Shown here one piece after another: positions 55,982 through 64,000 of a DNA stretch of 64,000 bases (position 1 is the stretch's first letter; the number at the start of each line of letters is the position of its first letter). The notes under the pieces were generated by a model that saw only the letters and a list, made by a program, of their open reading frames with translations, searched no databases and had not been told where the DNA came from. Origin of the DNA: Rhodococcus opacus B4 (GTDB taxonomy: Bacteria > Actinomycetota > Actinomycetes > Mycobacteriales > Mycobacteriaceae). The stretch spans positions 930,001 through 994,000 of the forward strand of contig NC_012522.1 in assembly GCF_000010805.1 (NCBI RefSeq), written 5' to 3'. Position numbers and translations under genes: made by a program.

Positions 55982-56326
55982 GTGAGCGTCATCGATCCCG
56001 GGGATCTGCATCCGTTCGAGGCGGCGCCGCCCGCCCCCGTGCCGTCGAAGGAGACGCTGACGGCGGCCGGCGACATCCTGCGCGCCCTCGCGGCCCCCGT
56101 CCGCATCGCGATCGTCCTCCAGCTCCGCGAATCGGAACGGTGCGTGCACGAGCTCGTCGGCGCACTCGGCGTCACCCAGCCACTGATCAGTCAGCATCTC
56201 CGCGTGCTCAAGGCCGCGGGCGTCGTGCGCGGCGAACGCACGGGACGTGAGGTCCTCTACCGCCTGGTGGACGACCACCTCGCCCACATCGTCGTGGACG
56301 CCGTCGCGCACGCCGAGGAAGGATAG
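55982..56326 (+). CDS. smtB: ArsR/SmtB-family zinc-responsive repressor
   Basis: A 114-residue winged-helix repressor. The recognition helix region is LGVTQPLISQHLRVLKAAGV. The C-terminal helix DDHLAHIVVDAVAHAEE aligns position by position with the alpha-5 zinc site of SmtB (Asp, His, His, Glu at spacing 1, 3, 14, 17), so it is predicted to let go of DNA when zinc binds. GTG at 55982 has the RBS AAGGAG. It is 5 bp from zur and both are probably auto-repressed by SmtB, as known for Rv2358-Rv2359. Confidence 0.92.
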   Translation: MSVIDPGDLHPFEAAPPAPVPSKETLTAAGDILRALAAPVRIAIVLQLRESERCVHELVGALGVTQPLISQHLRVLKAAGVVRGERTGREVLYRLVDDHLAHIVVDAVAHAEEG

Positions 56327-56331
56327 AAGCC

Positions 56332-56757
56332 TTGACCCAGAACACCGGCCAGCGCAAGCCCGTCGTCGTGGGAGTCCGCGCCACGAAGCAGCGCAGCGCC
56401 ATCTCCGCACTCCTCGACGACATCGAAGAGTTCCGGTCGGCGCAGGAGCTGCACGACGAGCTCCGCAAGCGCGGCGAGGGCATCGGGCTGACCACCGTCT
56501 ACCGCACCCTGCAGACGCTCGCCGACGCCGGAACCGTCGACGTCCTGCGCACCGACACCGGCGAATCCGTGTACCGGCGCTGCTCGTCCGGGCACCACCA
56601 TCACCTGGTCTGCCGCGCGTGCGGCTACACCGTCGAGGTCGAAGGGCCGACCGTCGAGCAGTGGTCGCAGTCGATCGCCGAGGCCCACGGCTTCTCCGAC
56701 GTCAGCCACACCATCGAAATCTTCGGTCTCTGCAAGGACTGCACGTCGCCGCAGTGA
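56332..56757 (+). CDS. zur: Zinc uptake regulator Zur (FurB)
   Basis: A 141-residue Fur-family regulator. The N-terminal winged helix contains GEGIGLTTVYRTLQTLADAG, the His cluster GHHHHLVCRACG starts the metal-binding half, and the two CxxC pairs (CRAC and CKDC near the end) make the structural zinc site. It represses zinc import and alternative ribosomal protein genes in relatives. TTG at 56332 with RBS GGATAGAAG is the start. Co-transcribed with smtB, so high zinc raises Zur. Confidence 0.93.
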   Translation: MTQNTGQRKPVVVGVRATKQRSAISALLDDIEEFRSAQELHDELRKRGEGIGLTTVYRTLQTLADAGTVDVLRTDTGESVYRRCSSGHHHHLVCRACGYTVEVEGPTVEQWSQSIAEAHGFSDVSHTIEIFGLCKDCTSPQ

Positions 56758-56760
56758 GCG

Positions 56761-57162
56761 TCAGGGAATGAGCCCCTGCCGGGCGGTGTCCGCGCCGCTC
56801 AGCACGAGGAGCAGCATCGTGGTCAGCGGCTCGTCCTCGAGCCCGGCCGCCGGGAACGTGTAGCGCAGGATCACATCCGCGAGTCGGCCGTGACCGAACA
56901 CCGCGATCGAACCGAACTGCAACGCGCTGTTGCGCTCCGCGACCTTCTTGTGCAGTGCGGCACTGACCGGACGATCCCAGGCCAGCACGCACGTCATCGA
57001 CAGCACGTCGAGGCCGTCGGTGAGGGTCATCGCGCTGATCGAGCACAGTGCCCCGGCGTACTCGAAGCTCAGCGAGCCGTCCTCGGCCCGGGCGACCGTG
57101 GCGAAGTGCTCCAGTGCGTCCGCCGTTCGCCCGAGCAGTGCGGGCGCTCCGTCGACGGTCAT
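56761..57162 (-). CDS. Conserved hypothetical protein (Rv2360c-like, possibly YbjN fold)
   Basis: A 133-residue soluble protein. The alternating pattern ([20 protein letters not shown], then [20 protein letters not shown], followed by [17 protein letters not shown]) suggests an alpha/beta YbjN or type III-chaperone-like fold, but this is a weak assignment. ATG at 57162 overlaps the uppS stop as ATGA. The gene is always next to uppS in mycobacteria. Function unknown. Confidence 0.75.
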   Translation of the reverse strand: MTVDGAPALLGRTADALEHFATVARAEDGSLSFEYAGALCSISAMTLTDGLDVLSMTCVLAWDRPVSAALHKKVAERNSALQFGSIAVFGHGRLADVILRYTFPAAGLEDEPLTTMLLLVLSGADTARQGLIP

Positions 57163-57977
57163 TTCACGCCACCGAACCGGCGATCGCGCGACGCGTACTC
57201 CACGCACGCCGCCCACAGGTCGCGGCGGTCGAAATCGGGAAACAGCTTCTCCTGGTACACCATCTCGGCGTAGGCCGACTGCCAGATCAGGAAGTTGGAC
57301 GTGCGCTGCTCGCCGGACGGCCGGAGGAACAGGTCGACGTCCGGCATGTCCGGCTCGTCGAGAAAACGGGCGACGGTCGCCTCGGTGATCTTCTCCGGGT
57401 CGAGCTGACCCGCCGCGACCCGCCTGCCGATCTCCTTCGCCGCGTCCGCGATCTCCGCGCGACCGCCGTAGTTGACGCACATCGTCAGATTCATGACCGT
57501 GTTGTGCTTCGTCAGCTCCTCGGCGATCTCGAGTTCCTTGATGACGCTGCGCCACAGCTTGGGCCGGCGACCCGCCCACCGCACCCGCACCCCCATCTCG
57601 TGCATCTCGTCACGGCGGCGGCGGATCACGTCGCGGTTGAAGCCCATCAGGAAGCGCACCTCCTCGGGGCTGCGTTTCCAGTTCTCGGTGGAGAACGCGT
57701 ACGCCGACAACCACTCGACACCCATCTCGATGCACCCGCAGACGGCGTCCATCAACACGGCCTCGCCGCGCTCGTGGCCCGCGGTCCGGGGCAGTCCCCG
57801 CTCCTGCGCCCAGCGGCCGTTACCGTCCATCACCAGCGCGATGTGCCGGGGCACGAGTTCGGGTTGCAGGCCCGGCGGGCGCGCGCCCGAGGGATGCGGG
57901 TCCGGCGGCCGGATCTGGCGCTCGGCCCCGGAATTATGCGGAGCTCGGGGTTCGCGTCGTCGAATCACGGTCCCCAT
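57159..57977 (-). CDS. uppS: Decaprenyl/undecaprenyl diphosphate synthase (cis-prenyltransferase)
   Basis: A 272-residue UPP synthetase. It extends short prenyl diphosphates to the polyprenyl carrier lipid for peptidoglycan and arabinogalactan. Motifs: [32 protein letters not shown] and the C-terminal [20 protein letters not shown]. The ~40-residue basic N-terminal extension is as in Rv2361c. ATG at 57977 lies within the 3' end of recO (44-bp same-strand overlap). Confidence 0.95.
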   Translation of the reverse strand: MGTVIRRREPRAPHNSGAERQIRPPDPHPSGARPPGLQPELVPRHIALVMDGNGRWAQERGLPRTAGHERGEAVLMDAVCGCIEMGVEWLSAYAFSTENWKRSPEEVRFLMGFNRDVIRRRRDEMHEMGVRVRWAGRRPKLWRSVIKELEIAEELTKHNTVMNLTMCVNYGGRAEIADAAKEIGRRVAAGQLDPEKITEATVARFLDEPDMPDVDLFLRPSGEQRTSNFLIWQSAYAEMVYQEKLFPDFDRRDLWAACVEYASRDRRFGGVK

Positions 57978-58749
57978 CCTGCCTGACCGAATCCTCCACC
58001 CCTACCGCCGCATGCGGTCGGGCGCGTTCGATCAGCGGGAGCGTGCGGAGCTGCCGTTCGAGATGCCACTGCAGATGCGCCGCGACCAGGCCGCTGGCCT
58101 GCCCCCGCAACCACTCCGGCACCTGCTCCGTGCTCGCCCAGTCGCCGCGGAACAGCGCATCCATCAGGTCGAGGACGCCCGGCGACGGGGTGGCGGCGCC
58201 CGGCGGCCGGCACTGGACGCACACCGCTCCCCCGGCGGCCACGTGGAATGCCCGGTGCGGGCCGGGCGCGCTGCACCGGGCGCAGTCGTCGAGGGCAGGC
58301 GCCCACCCCGCAAAACCCATGGCCCGCAACAGGAAGGCGTCCAGGATCAGCTCGCACGGCCGGTGGTGTTCCGCGACGGCCCGCAGCGCCCCGACCGTCA
58401 GGCGGTGCAGTTGCAGCGCCGGGGCCCGTTCCTCACCGGCGAGCCGCTCGGCGGTCTCGAGAATCGCGCACGCCGTGGTGTAGCGGGTGTAGTCGTCGAC
58501 GATGTCGGTCGCGAACGCGTCGACCGTCTGGACCTGGGTGACGATGTCGAGGTTGCGGCCCGGGTACAGCTGCACGTCGATGTGCGCGAACGGCTCGAGC
58601 CGGGCACCGAACTTGGATTTCGTGCGGCGCACCCCCTTGGCGACCGCGCGCACCAGACCGTGCTGCCGGGTGAGGAGTGTGACGATACGGTCGGCCTCGC
58701 CCAGCTTGTGCTGGCGCAGGACCACCGCATTGTCTCGATACAACCTCAC
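57934..58749 (-). CDS. recO: DNA repair protein RecO
   Basis: A 271-residue RecO, which loads RecA together with RecR. The N-terminal OB fold begins [20 protein letters not shown] with [19 protein letters not shown]. The zinc finger is [25 protein letters not shown] around residues 155-180. The C-terminal ~25 residues are variable and lie in the overlap with uppS. GTG at 58749 is the best start. Confidence 0.93.
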   Translation of the reverse strand: MRLYRDNAVVLRQHKLGEADRIVTLLTRQHGLVRAVAKGVRRTKSKFGARLEPFAHIDVQLYPGRNLDIVTQVQTVDAFATDIVDDYTRYTTACAILETAERLAGEERAPALQLHRLTVGALRAVAEHHRPCELILDAFLLRAMGFAGWAPALDDCARCSAPGPHRAFHVAAGGAVCVQCRPPGAATPSPGVLDLMDALFRGDWASTEQVPEWLRGQASGLVAAHLQWHLERQLRTLPLIERARPHAAVGVEDSVRQDGDRDSTTRTPSSA

Positions 58750-58807
58750 CGGTCCAGTCTCCCACGCCCGGGCGGCGGCGGTCCGCAGGCCGAGCCGCGT
58801 GCGACGG

Positions 58808-59764
58808 TCAGGGCGCGGTGCGCCCGTCGCGCACGGCGTCGACGACGTCGCGGACTCCGTCGATGACGAGTTGCGGCTGCTCGATGTTGATGTTGTGGCC
58901 GCTGTTCGTGTTCGTGACATGCGTGGCACCCGGGACGAGTTGCGCCAGATCCGCCTGCGCCTCCGGCTGCACGGCGTCGAGGGCCGGCCCGTAGCCGGGA
59001 TCGATGTCGGCGGGGAGGCTTCCGTTCGCAACGCCCTCCGCGATCTGTGGCGCCACCGACCGGTCGGCGGAGAGGACGACGAGCGGCTGGGGCCGGATCG
59101 GTTCGGCGGCGCGGATCTCGTCGAAGCTGCGGACGAAGTCGACACGCTCGAGGTCCGGGTACTCGTCGAGACTGTCCTGCTGCGGGGTGTTGAGCCGCAG
59201 GAACTCCTCGAACTGCTCCGGGGGCAGTAGGGTCTGCAACTCCTCCGACTGCGCGTCGATCAGCACCATGCCCGCCACCTCGTCGGGATGGGTGCCGGCG
59301 AAGAGTCTCGCGATCTGACCGCCGTAGGAGTGGGCGGCCAGCACGTAGGGGCCGGGGCGGGCCTCGCCCGTGGCGCCCAGCAGCGACTGGAGGTCGGCGA
59401 CCGCGTCCACGGTGGTGATCGGCTGCGGGACCGGGTCGCTGCGGCTCAATGCGTCCCCGCCCAACACGACTCCCGGCCGGTCGTACGAGCAGACTCGGGT
59501 GAACTCGGCGACTCCGTCGAAGGAGGAGGTGCTCGCCGGGTCGGCCGTCGTCGTCCACTGATCGGCACCGAACCGGAGACCGGACACGAACACGACGGTC
59601 GGTGTGCCTGTGCCCGCACACTCGAGATAGATGTTCCGGCCCTCTCCGATGTCGACGGTGCCGGCGAAATTCCCGCTCATGTTGCCGTCGTCGCTCGCTC
59701 CGCACGCGGCAACGAGCACCACGACCCCCAGAGTGGGGAGCCATCCCGACAACCGCGGCCACAT
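58808..59764 (-). CDS. Secreted alpha/beta-hydrolase lipoprotein
   Basis: A 318-residue exported hydrolase. A signal peptide with lipobox VAAC (residues ~18-21) is followed by YLECAGTGTPTVVFVSGL (oxyanion region), CSYDRPGVV, nucleophile elbow AHSYGG, acid in VVLSADRSV and histidine in NSGHNINIEQP. This is the pattern of actinobacterial extracellular esterases. The start ATG at 59764 is supported by a spaced GAGGTG; GTG at 59770 is an alternative. It sits 58 bp upstream of recO on the same strand. Confidence 0.82.
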   Translation of the reverse strand: MWPRLSGWLPTLGVVVLVAACGASDDGNMSGNFAGTVDIGEGRNIYLECAGTGTPTVVFVSGLRFGADQWTTTADPASTSSFDGVAEFTRVCSYDRPGVVLGGDALSRSDPVPQPITTVDAVADLQSLLGATGEARPGPYVLAAHSYGGQIARLFAGTHPDEVAGMVLIDAQSEELQTLLPPEQFEEFLRLNTPQQDSLDEYPDLERVDFVRSFDEIRAAEPIRPQPLVVLSADRSVAPQIAEGVANGSLPADIDPGYGPALDAVQPEAQADLAQLVPGATHVTNTNSGHNINIEQPQLVIDGVRDVVDAVRDGRTAP

Positions 59765-59862
59765 CGGCACGACGCACCTCGAAACCCGTCCGGAAACGCA
59801 GATCGCTTCCAGGTGATCCGTACCCCGCTCTCCCCGGATCAAACTCCGGATGCCGCCCGGCG

Positions 59863-60146
59863 TCAGCTGAAACGCTGCTCGAGGTGCACCGTCACCTCCG
59901 CTCCGGCACCGTCCTTACCGATCAGCTTGCACAATGCGATCTTCAGGGGAAGCCAGTGTCGACCTTCACCCGAGGGCATCAGGGTGGCATTGAACGGATG
60001 GCCGTCGATCGTTCCGCCGACCTCACCGGCCGCCTCGTTCCGAGAAGTTCGGGGGTCCGGCACGGTCACGTACGTCGCGAACGCCCCGTCCTTCTGGGCG
60101 CCGTGAAGGTGTGCTCGAGTGGTTGCGGGTTTTCGTGTGCGGGCAT
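59863..60146 (-). pseudogene. DUF1905 gene with a single-base frameshift
   Basis: From ATG 60146 (RBS GGAGGAG) the frame gives MPAHENPQPLEHTFTAP and then ends at 60066 in an unrelated sequence. The next frame continues the domain as QKDGAFATYVTVPDP, then GGTIDGHPFNATLMPSGEGR and IGKDGAGAEVTVHL, to a stop at 59863. Adding one base near 60096-60101 (a CCC run on the coding strand) restores a 94-residue DUF1905 protein. So the gene carries a 1-nt deletion, or the assembly does. A downstream GTG at 60069 could still make a 68-residue fragment. Function of the family is unknown. Confidence 0.7.
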
Positions 60147-60254
60147 GCGTGGCTCCTCCGGTCGAGTGTGAGGCTGCGGTCGAAGGTAGGACTCCCGGAG
60201 CAGGCCGGAATCATCGGTCGTGAGCCAGCGGGCCTCGCAACGCCCGAACGCCGC

Positions 60255-60273
60255 GAAGGGTAGCCTAACTCGA
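60255..60273 (+). promoter_or_regulatory. IdeR/DmdR-type iron box over the PPOX gene -10
   Basis: GAAGGGTAGCCTAACTCGA matches the iron-box consensus TTAGGTTAGCCTAACCTAA at 13 of 19 positions. The -10 TAGCCT (60261-60266) is inside it, with transcription expected near 60273, 28 nt before the GTG start. Confidence 0.5.
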
Positions 60274-60300
60274 ACCGCCCTCGACGAACGGAACACCTCA

Positions 60301-60933
60301 GTGGCAGCGCACGCCCCCTCGCCGGAGCACACGATCACCTCTCTCGAGGAACTCGAACAGGTCCTGGGCGCTCCGCACCCGTCGATCGCCACCAAGCACA
60401 CCGATCACACGATGCCCCTGATCCGCCGCTTCATCTCCGAGGCGCGGTTCTTCGTCCTCGCGACCGCCGACGAGAACGGTCACTGCGACTGCTCGCCGCG
60501 CGGAGACCTCACCCCGAAGGCGATCTTCCTCGACGACCGGACCCTGGTGCTCCCGGACCGCCCCGGCAATCGGCGCGCCGATTCGTACCGCAACATCCTC
60601 GGGAACCCGCACGTGGGCGTCCTGTTCGTGGTGCCCGGGATCGACGAGGTGGTGCGCGTCAACGGCACCGCCACCCTGACCGTCGATCCCGAACTGCTGC
60701 AGTCGATGTCGATCAACGGCAAACCGGCCAACCTCGGTGTCGTGGTGCGGATCGACGAGGTCTACACGCACTGCGCCCGGGCGATACTCCGGTCACGGAT
60801 GTGGGATCCGGAGTCGTGGCCCGATCCCGGCGAGATCCCGTCGCTGCGGGAAATGCACGCCGAGCAGCACGAGTTGGAACACGACCCGGCTACGCCCCGC
60901 AGGCAGGAGCACTATCGGACGTTGCTCTACTGA
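60301..60933 (+). CDS. PPOX-class FMN-dependent family protein
   Basis: A 210-residue split-barrel flavin protein of the pyridoxamine-5'-phosphate-oxidase-like class. SEARFFVLATADENGHCDCS, PRGDLTPKAIFLDD, PGNRRADSYRNILGNPHVGVLF and VVRVNGTATLTVD match the TIGR04025 group (DR_2398 family). The substrate is unknown; split-barrel relatives include haem-degrading and F420/FMN reductases. GTG at 60301 is the chosen start. An iron box overlaps the promoter, and the convergent gene 3 bp away encodes a siderophore-binding lipoprotein, so an iron-related role is inferred. Confidence 0.83.
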   Translation: MAAHAPSPEHTITSLEELEQVLGAPHPSIATKHTDHTMPLIRRFISEARFFVLATADENGHCDCSPRGDLTPKAIFLDDRTLVLPDRPGNRRADSYRNILGNPHVGVLFVVPGIDEVVRVNGTATLTVDPELLQSMSINGKPANLGVVVRIDEVYTHCARAILRSRMWDPESWPDPGEIPSLREMHAEQHELEHDPATPRRQEHYRTLLY

Positions 60934-60936
60934 GCG

Positions 60937-61914
60937 TCACCGCAGCCGCTCGGACACCAGCGGCACGACGGTGTCGAGTGCGTACTGCAGCGACAGCACC
61001 GAATTCGTCGAGTACGCCTTGGAGACGGCCTGATCGTCGAACACGAGGTACCGTCCGTCGCGCACCGCGGGGATCGCCTGGAACAGCGGCCGGTTCGCGG
61101 CGTCGGCGGCGGGCCTGCCGATCGGGAAGATGACCACCATGTCCGCGTCCATCACGTCGAGATTCTCCTCCGACACCGGAACCGAGAACTTCACCGCCGG
61201 CTGCGCGTCCACCGCCGGGTTGCTGACGAATCCGAGTTTCTTCATGAACTGAAGCCGCTCGGTGTCGGCGGTGTAGGCGCCCCACCCCGTTCCCGAGTAG
61301 GCACCGACGGTGATCGCCTTCCCCGCGAATTCGGGGTGGGCCGCCGCGGCGTCCGTGAACCGCCGGTCGATGTCGGCGAGCAGCGCGTCACCCTTCTCCG
61401 GCACCCCGAGGGCGGTCGCGACCATCGACACCTGGCTCTCGATCGGCGTCTTGTAGTTGTCGGCGCCGTCCGGCAGCGCGATCGTCGGGGCGATCTGCGA
61501 CAGGTGGTCGTACCGTTCCGCGTCACCGGCGCTCTTCGTGTCGAGGATGACGTCCGGTGCGAGCGCCGCGATCTGCTCGTACGACGGCTCGAGGGTTCCG
61601 ATGATCGTCGGCGGCGTGGTGTACTTCCCCTCCGCCCACGGTCCGACGCCGTCGCCGCCGAAGGCGACCCAGTCGCTGGCGCCGACGGGTTCGACACCGA
61701 GCGCGAGCGCGGTTTCGGCGTCACCCCAGCCGATCGCGACCACGCGCTCGGGTTTCGACGCGACCGTGACGTCGCCGAACTTCGTGGCGACCACTGCCGG
61801 GAAGGCGGCGTCGCCGGCGCCCGCCGCCGGTTCCGATTCTTCCCCGCCGCCGCTGCCGCAGCCGGCCAGCGCCAGGACCAGAAGAGACACCGACACGAGA
61901 CTTCTCATCCTCAT
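60937..61914 (-). CDS. Iron-siderophore ABC transporter substrate-binding lipoprotein
   Basis: A 325-residue FecB/FhuD-type binding protein. Lipobox LALAGC at residues ~15-20; the mature region has the start VVATKFGDVTVASKPERVVA, the lobe linker GTLEPSYEQIAALAPDVIL and AVSKAYSTNSVLSLQYALD. It hands Fe(III)-siderophore to an ABC permease encoded elsewhere. ATG at 61914 is 6 nt after a -10 TAGCCT that lies in an iron box, so the mRNA should be leaderless and made in iron starvation. Confidence 0.9.
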   Translation of the reverse strand: MRMRSLVSVSLLVLALAGCGSGGGEESEPAAGAGDAAFPAVVATKFGDVTVASKPERVVAIGWGDAETALALGVEPVGASDWVAFGGDGVGPWAEGKYTTPPTIIGTLEPSYEQIAALAPDVILDTKSAGDAERYDHLSQIAPTIALPDGADNYKTPIESQVSMVATALGVPEKGDALLADIDRRFTDAAAAHPEFAGKAITVGAYSGTGWGAYTADTERLQFMKKLGFVSNPAVDAQPAVKFSVPVSEENLDVMDADMVVIFPIGRPAADAANRPLFQAIPAVRDGRYLVFDDQAVSKAYSTNSVLSLQYALDTVVPLVSERLR

Positions 61915-61932
61915 GAGGCAAGGCTAACCAAT
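61914..61932 (-). promoter_or_regulatory. IdeR/DmdR-type iron box at the siderophore-binding gene
   Basis: On the minus strand ATTGGTTAGCCTTGCCTCA matches the iron-box consensus at 14 of 19 positions. It contains the -10 TAGCCT (61921-61926) and ends on the start codon at 61914. Confidence 0.6.
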
Positions 61933-61940
61933 ATGCGATC

Positions 61941-62621
61941 TCACACCTGGAACCGGTACCCCATCCCCGCCTCGGTGATGAGGTGCCGCGGGTGCGACGG
62001 GTCGTCCTCGAGCTTGCGCCGCAACTGCGCCAGATACACCCGCAGGTAGTGGGTCTCGGTGGCATACGCCGGACCCCACACCTCGCGCAGCAGTTCCTTC
62101 TGCCCCACCAGCTTGCCCTTGTTGCGCACCAGCATCTCGAGCATCCCCCACTCGGTCGGTGTCAGGTGCACCTCGGCCCCCGCCCGCCGCACCGTCTTCG
62201 CCGCCAGGTCGACGGTGAACGAGTCCGTCTCCACCACAGGCTCGCTCGTGTCGACGGCCGTCGTCGCCCGGCGGGCCGCGGCCCGCACGCGGGCCAGGAA
62301 CTCGTCCATCCCGAACGGCTTGGTGACGTAGTCGTCGGCGCCCGCGTCGAGGGCGTCCACCTTGTCCGCGGAATCGGTGCGCGCCGACAGCACGATCACC
62401 GGCGCCGGGCACCACCCGCGCAGGCCCGCGAGCACCTCGGTCCCGTCCATGTCGGGCAACCCGAGGTCGAGCACGATCACGTCGGGCGGTCGCTCGGCCG
62501 CGGCGCGCAGCGCAGCCGCCCCGGATGCGGCCGTCACGACGTCGTATCCGCGCACACTGAGGTTGATCCGCAGGGCGCGGAGAATCTGCGGTTCGTCGTC
62601 GACGACGAGGATTCTCGTCAT
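61941..62621 (-). CDS. kdpE: KdpE-type response regulator
   Basis: A 226-residue OmpR/PhoB-class regulator. The receiver has acidic pocket D8-D9, phospho-acceptor D52 (VLDLGLPDMDG) and K101 in DYVTKPF. The winged-helix DNA-binding domain spans ~130-225 (LTPTEWGMLEMLVRNKGKLV, then ETHYLRVYLAQLRRKLE). ATG at 62621 overlaps the upstream kinase stop as ATGA. The KdpD-type partner shows that it controls high-affinity K+ uptake genes, which should lie beyond the window. Confidence 0.93.
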   Translation of the reverse strand: MTRILVVDDEPQILRALRINLSVRGYDVVTAASGAAALRAAAERPPDVIVLDLGLPDMDGTEVLAGLRGWCPAPVIVLSARTDSADKVDALDAGADDYVTKPFGMDEFLARVRAAARRATTAVDTSEPVVETDSFTVDLAAKTVRRAGAEVHLTPTEWGMLEMLVRNKGKLVGQKELLREVWGPAYATETHYLRVYLAQLRRKLEDDPSHPRHLITEAGMGYRFQV

Positions 62622-64000
62622 GGTTGCTCCCCTCCCGCGCCGGCCAGTTCCACCACCATCGTCAGCCCACCGCCGGGGGTGTCGGTGGCGCTGATGGTGC
62701 CGCCCATCGCGTCGACGAATCCGCGGACGACGGAGAGCCCGAGCCCGACGCCCGTGGTCGTGTCGCGGTCCCCCAGTCGCTGGAACGGGGCGAACATCTC
62801 CTCCGCCCGCCCCCGCGGAACTCCCGGCCCCGTGTCGGCGACGGTGACGACGGCGCGGTCGCCGACCGCCGCGGCGCCGACCCGGATCACGGAGTCCTCA
62901 CCGTAGCGGAGTGCGTTGTCGATCAGATTCGCGAGCACCCGCTCGAGCAGACCCGAATCCGCCATCGCCGCGACCGTTCCGACGTCGACCTCCACCCGTT
63001 CCCGGGCCCGGGTCCCGGTCCGGCCGCCGATTCCCAGCCCCACCAGCGCCCGGTGCACCACCTCGTCGAGGTAGACGGGCCGCAGCGTCGGGGTCACGAC
63101 TCCCGCCGCGAGGCGGGACGAGTCGAGCAGGTTGCCGACGAGCGAGGTCAGGACGTCGGCCGATTCCTCGATGGTCGCGAGCAGTTCGGCGGTGTCCTCC
63201 GGGGAGAACGCGACGTCGTCGCTGCGCAGGCTGGACGCCGCGGCCTTGACCGCGGCCAGCGGCGTCCGGAGGTCGTGGCTGACGGCGGACAGCAGTGACC
63301 GCCGCAACCGGTCGGCCTCGGCCAGCGCCTGCGCCTGTCCCGCCTCCCGGGTGAGTTCCGTCTGGCGGATCATCCCCACGGCCTGGTTCGCGACGGCGAG
63401 CAGCACGCGGCGGTCCCGGGCGTGCAGTTCACTGCCGCGGAGCGCGAGCGCGTACTCCCCCTCCCCTACCTCGCAGACCGTGTCGGCGTCCTCGACGCGC
63501 TCCGGTGGACGCGGCCCGACCGACCCGACGAGGCCGTGGTCCCGGTGCAGGACACTCACCGACTCCTGACCGTAGGTCTCACGCACCTTCTCGAGCAGCG
63601 TGCCGAGATCGGCCCCCCGCAGCACCGATCCGGCGAACAGCGCCAGCAACTCCGCCTCCTGCGACGCCCGCCTGGCCTCCCGCGAACGCTTGGCGGCCGC
63701 GTCGACCAGCACCGCGACCGCGACGGCGACCACGAGCAGCACGACGGTGGTGATGAAGTTGTCCGGCTCGGCGATGGTGAAGCTCCGCACCGGCGGGGTG
63801 AAGAAGTAGTTGAGGAACAGCCCCGAGATCAGCGCGGAGAACGCTGCGGGGGCGACACCGCCGAGCAGGGAGACGAGCAGCACCACGATGAAGAACAGGG
63901 CGCCCTCGCCGACCAGCCCGAGCCACCGGTCGACGGCCATCATCACCAGCGTCGCCACCGACGGCACGAGAACCGCGGCGACCCAGGCGATCACCGTGCG
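62618..64000 (-). CDS. kdpD: KdpD-type sensor histidine kinase, C-terminal part (gene runs off the window)
   Basis: The visible 460 residues begin in the membrane domain: four helices of the DUF4118 type (LFFIVVLLVSLLGGVAPAAF, FLNYFFTPPVRSFTI). A GAF-like region follows, then the kinase: H-box SAVSHDLRTPLAAVKAA, N-box NLIDNALRYGE, G1 DTGPGVP and G2 GLGLSVVRGF. The frame is open to the last base, and the N-terminal KdpD and Usp domains are expected to the right. Senses K+ limitation or turgor and phosphorylates KdpE. Confidence 0.92.
   Translation of the reverse strand, partial: RTVIAWVAAVLVPSVATLVMMAVDRWLGLVGEGALFFIVVLLVSLLGGVAPAAFSALISGLFLNYFFTPPVRSFTIAEPDNFITTVVLLVVAVAVAVLVDAAAKRSREARRASQEAELLALFAGSVLRGADLGTLLEKVRETYGQESVSVLHRDHGLVGSVGPRPPERVEDADTVCEVGEGEYALALRGSELHARDRRVLLAVANQAVGMIRQTELTREAGQAQALAEADRLRRSLLSAVSHDLRTPLAAVKAAASSLRSDDVAFSPEDTAELLATIEESADVLTSLVGNLLDSSRLAAGVVTPTLRPVYLDEVVHRALVGLGIGGRTGTRARERVEVDVGTVAAMADSGLLERVLANLIDNALRYGEDSVIRVGAAAVGDRAVVTVADTGPGVPRGRAEEMFAPFQRLGDRDTTTGVGLGLSVVRGFVDAMGGTISATDTPGGGLTMVVELAGAGGEQP

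Overview
This window is about 64 kb of very GC-rich chromosomal DNA from a mycolic-acid-containing actinomycete, most likely a Rhodococcus (jostii/opacus-like lineage; the genus is inferred from gene content and protein similarity recalled from memory, not from a search). Coding density is high. There are three tRNA genes and the RNase P RNA. I see no insertion sequence, prophage or CRISPR array. Gene order follows several blocks of the Mycobacterium tuberculosis map: glnE-glnA2-hip1-panB (Rv2221c-Rv2225), RNase H/phosphatase to cobD (Rv2228c-Rv2236c), ahpE to accD6 (Rv2238c-Rv2247), Rv2342-dnaG-dgt-Rv2345, and glyS-smtB-zur-uppS-recO (Rv2357c-Rv2362c). Lineage-specific genes are inserted between the blocks.

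Layout. 1-4 kb: end of a membrane protein, then a four-gene osmoprotectant ABC importer (permease, ATPase, permease, lipoprotein), all overlapping. 4-11 kb (minus): Hip1-like protease, then glnA2-glnE-exonuclease/phosphatase-like protein coupled by GTGA overlaps. 11-18 kb: panB, lipoprotein, proline iminopeptidase, RNB nuclease, a 30-residue ORF with a terminator, a HadA/HadB-like dehydratase pair, a LysE exporter and a hydrolase with a palindromic operator. 18-28 kb: rnpB, DUF1697, ArsB-like transporter, RNase H/phosphatase, zinc-ribbon protein, Nif3, a CobC-like aminotransferase, ptkA-ptpA, SURF1 and cobD. 28-40 kb: tRNA-Val, ahpE, DUF3052, aceE, FasR-type regulator and the FAS-II operon fabD-acpM-kas-accD6. 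40-46 kb: accessory enzymes (serine hydrolase, NDMA-dependent alcohol dehydrogenase, DinB, adenosine-specific kinase, mycothiol-type protein), two tRNAs and an AI-2E family exporter. 46-60 kb: dnaG, secreted lipase, dgt, YdcF, TPM-domain protein, a lipoprotein whose best start is CTG, glyS, smtB-zur, uppS, recO, another lipoprotein hydrolase and a frameshifted DUF1905 gene. 60-64 kb: an iron-regulated-looking PPOX gene facing a siderophore-binding lipoprotein, then kdpE-kdpD, which runs off the window.

How the genes work together. The FasR-type regulator lies directly before the malonyl-ACP/KAS genes that elongate meromycolate-type acids. Three late cobalamin functions (threonine-phosphate decarboxylase-like CobC, CobD/CbiB and a CobC-type phosphatase domain) are spread through one conserved cluster. 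SmtB and Zur form a zinc-sensing pair. Two IdeR-type boxes bracket the PPOX/FecB pair.

A recurrent regulatory signature is a TANNNT -10 element placed 6-7 nt before the start codon, predicting leaderless mRNAs for at least ten genes. The window is mostly core genome and I found no convincing wholly new multi-gene system. The best leads are the non-AUG lipoprotein, the small ORF with its own terminator, the iron-box pair and the hairpins that overlap stop codons or promoters.
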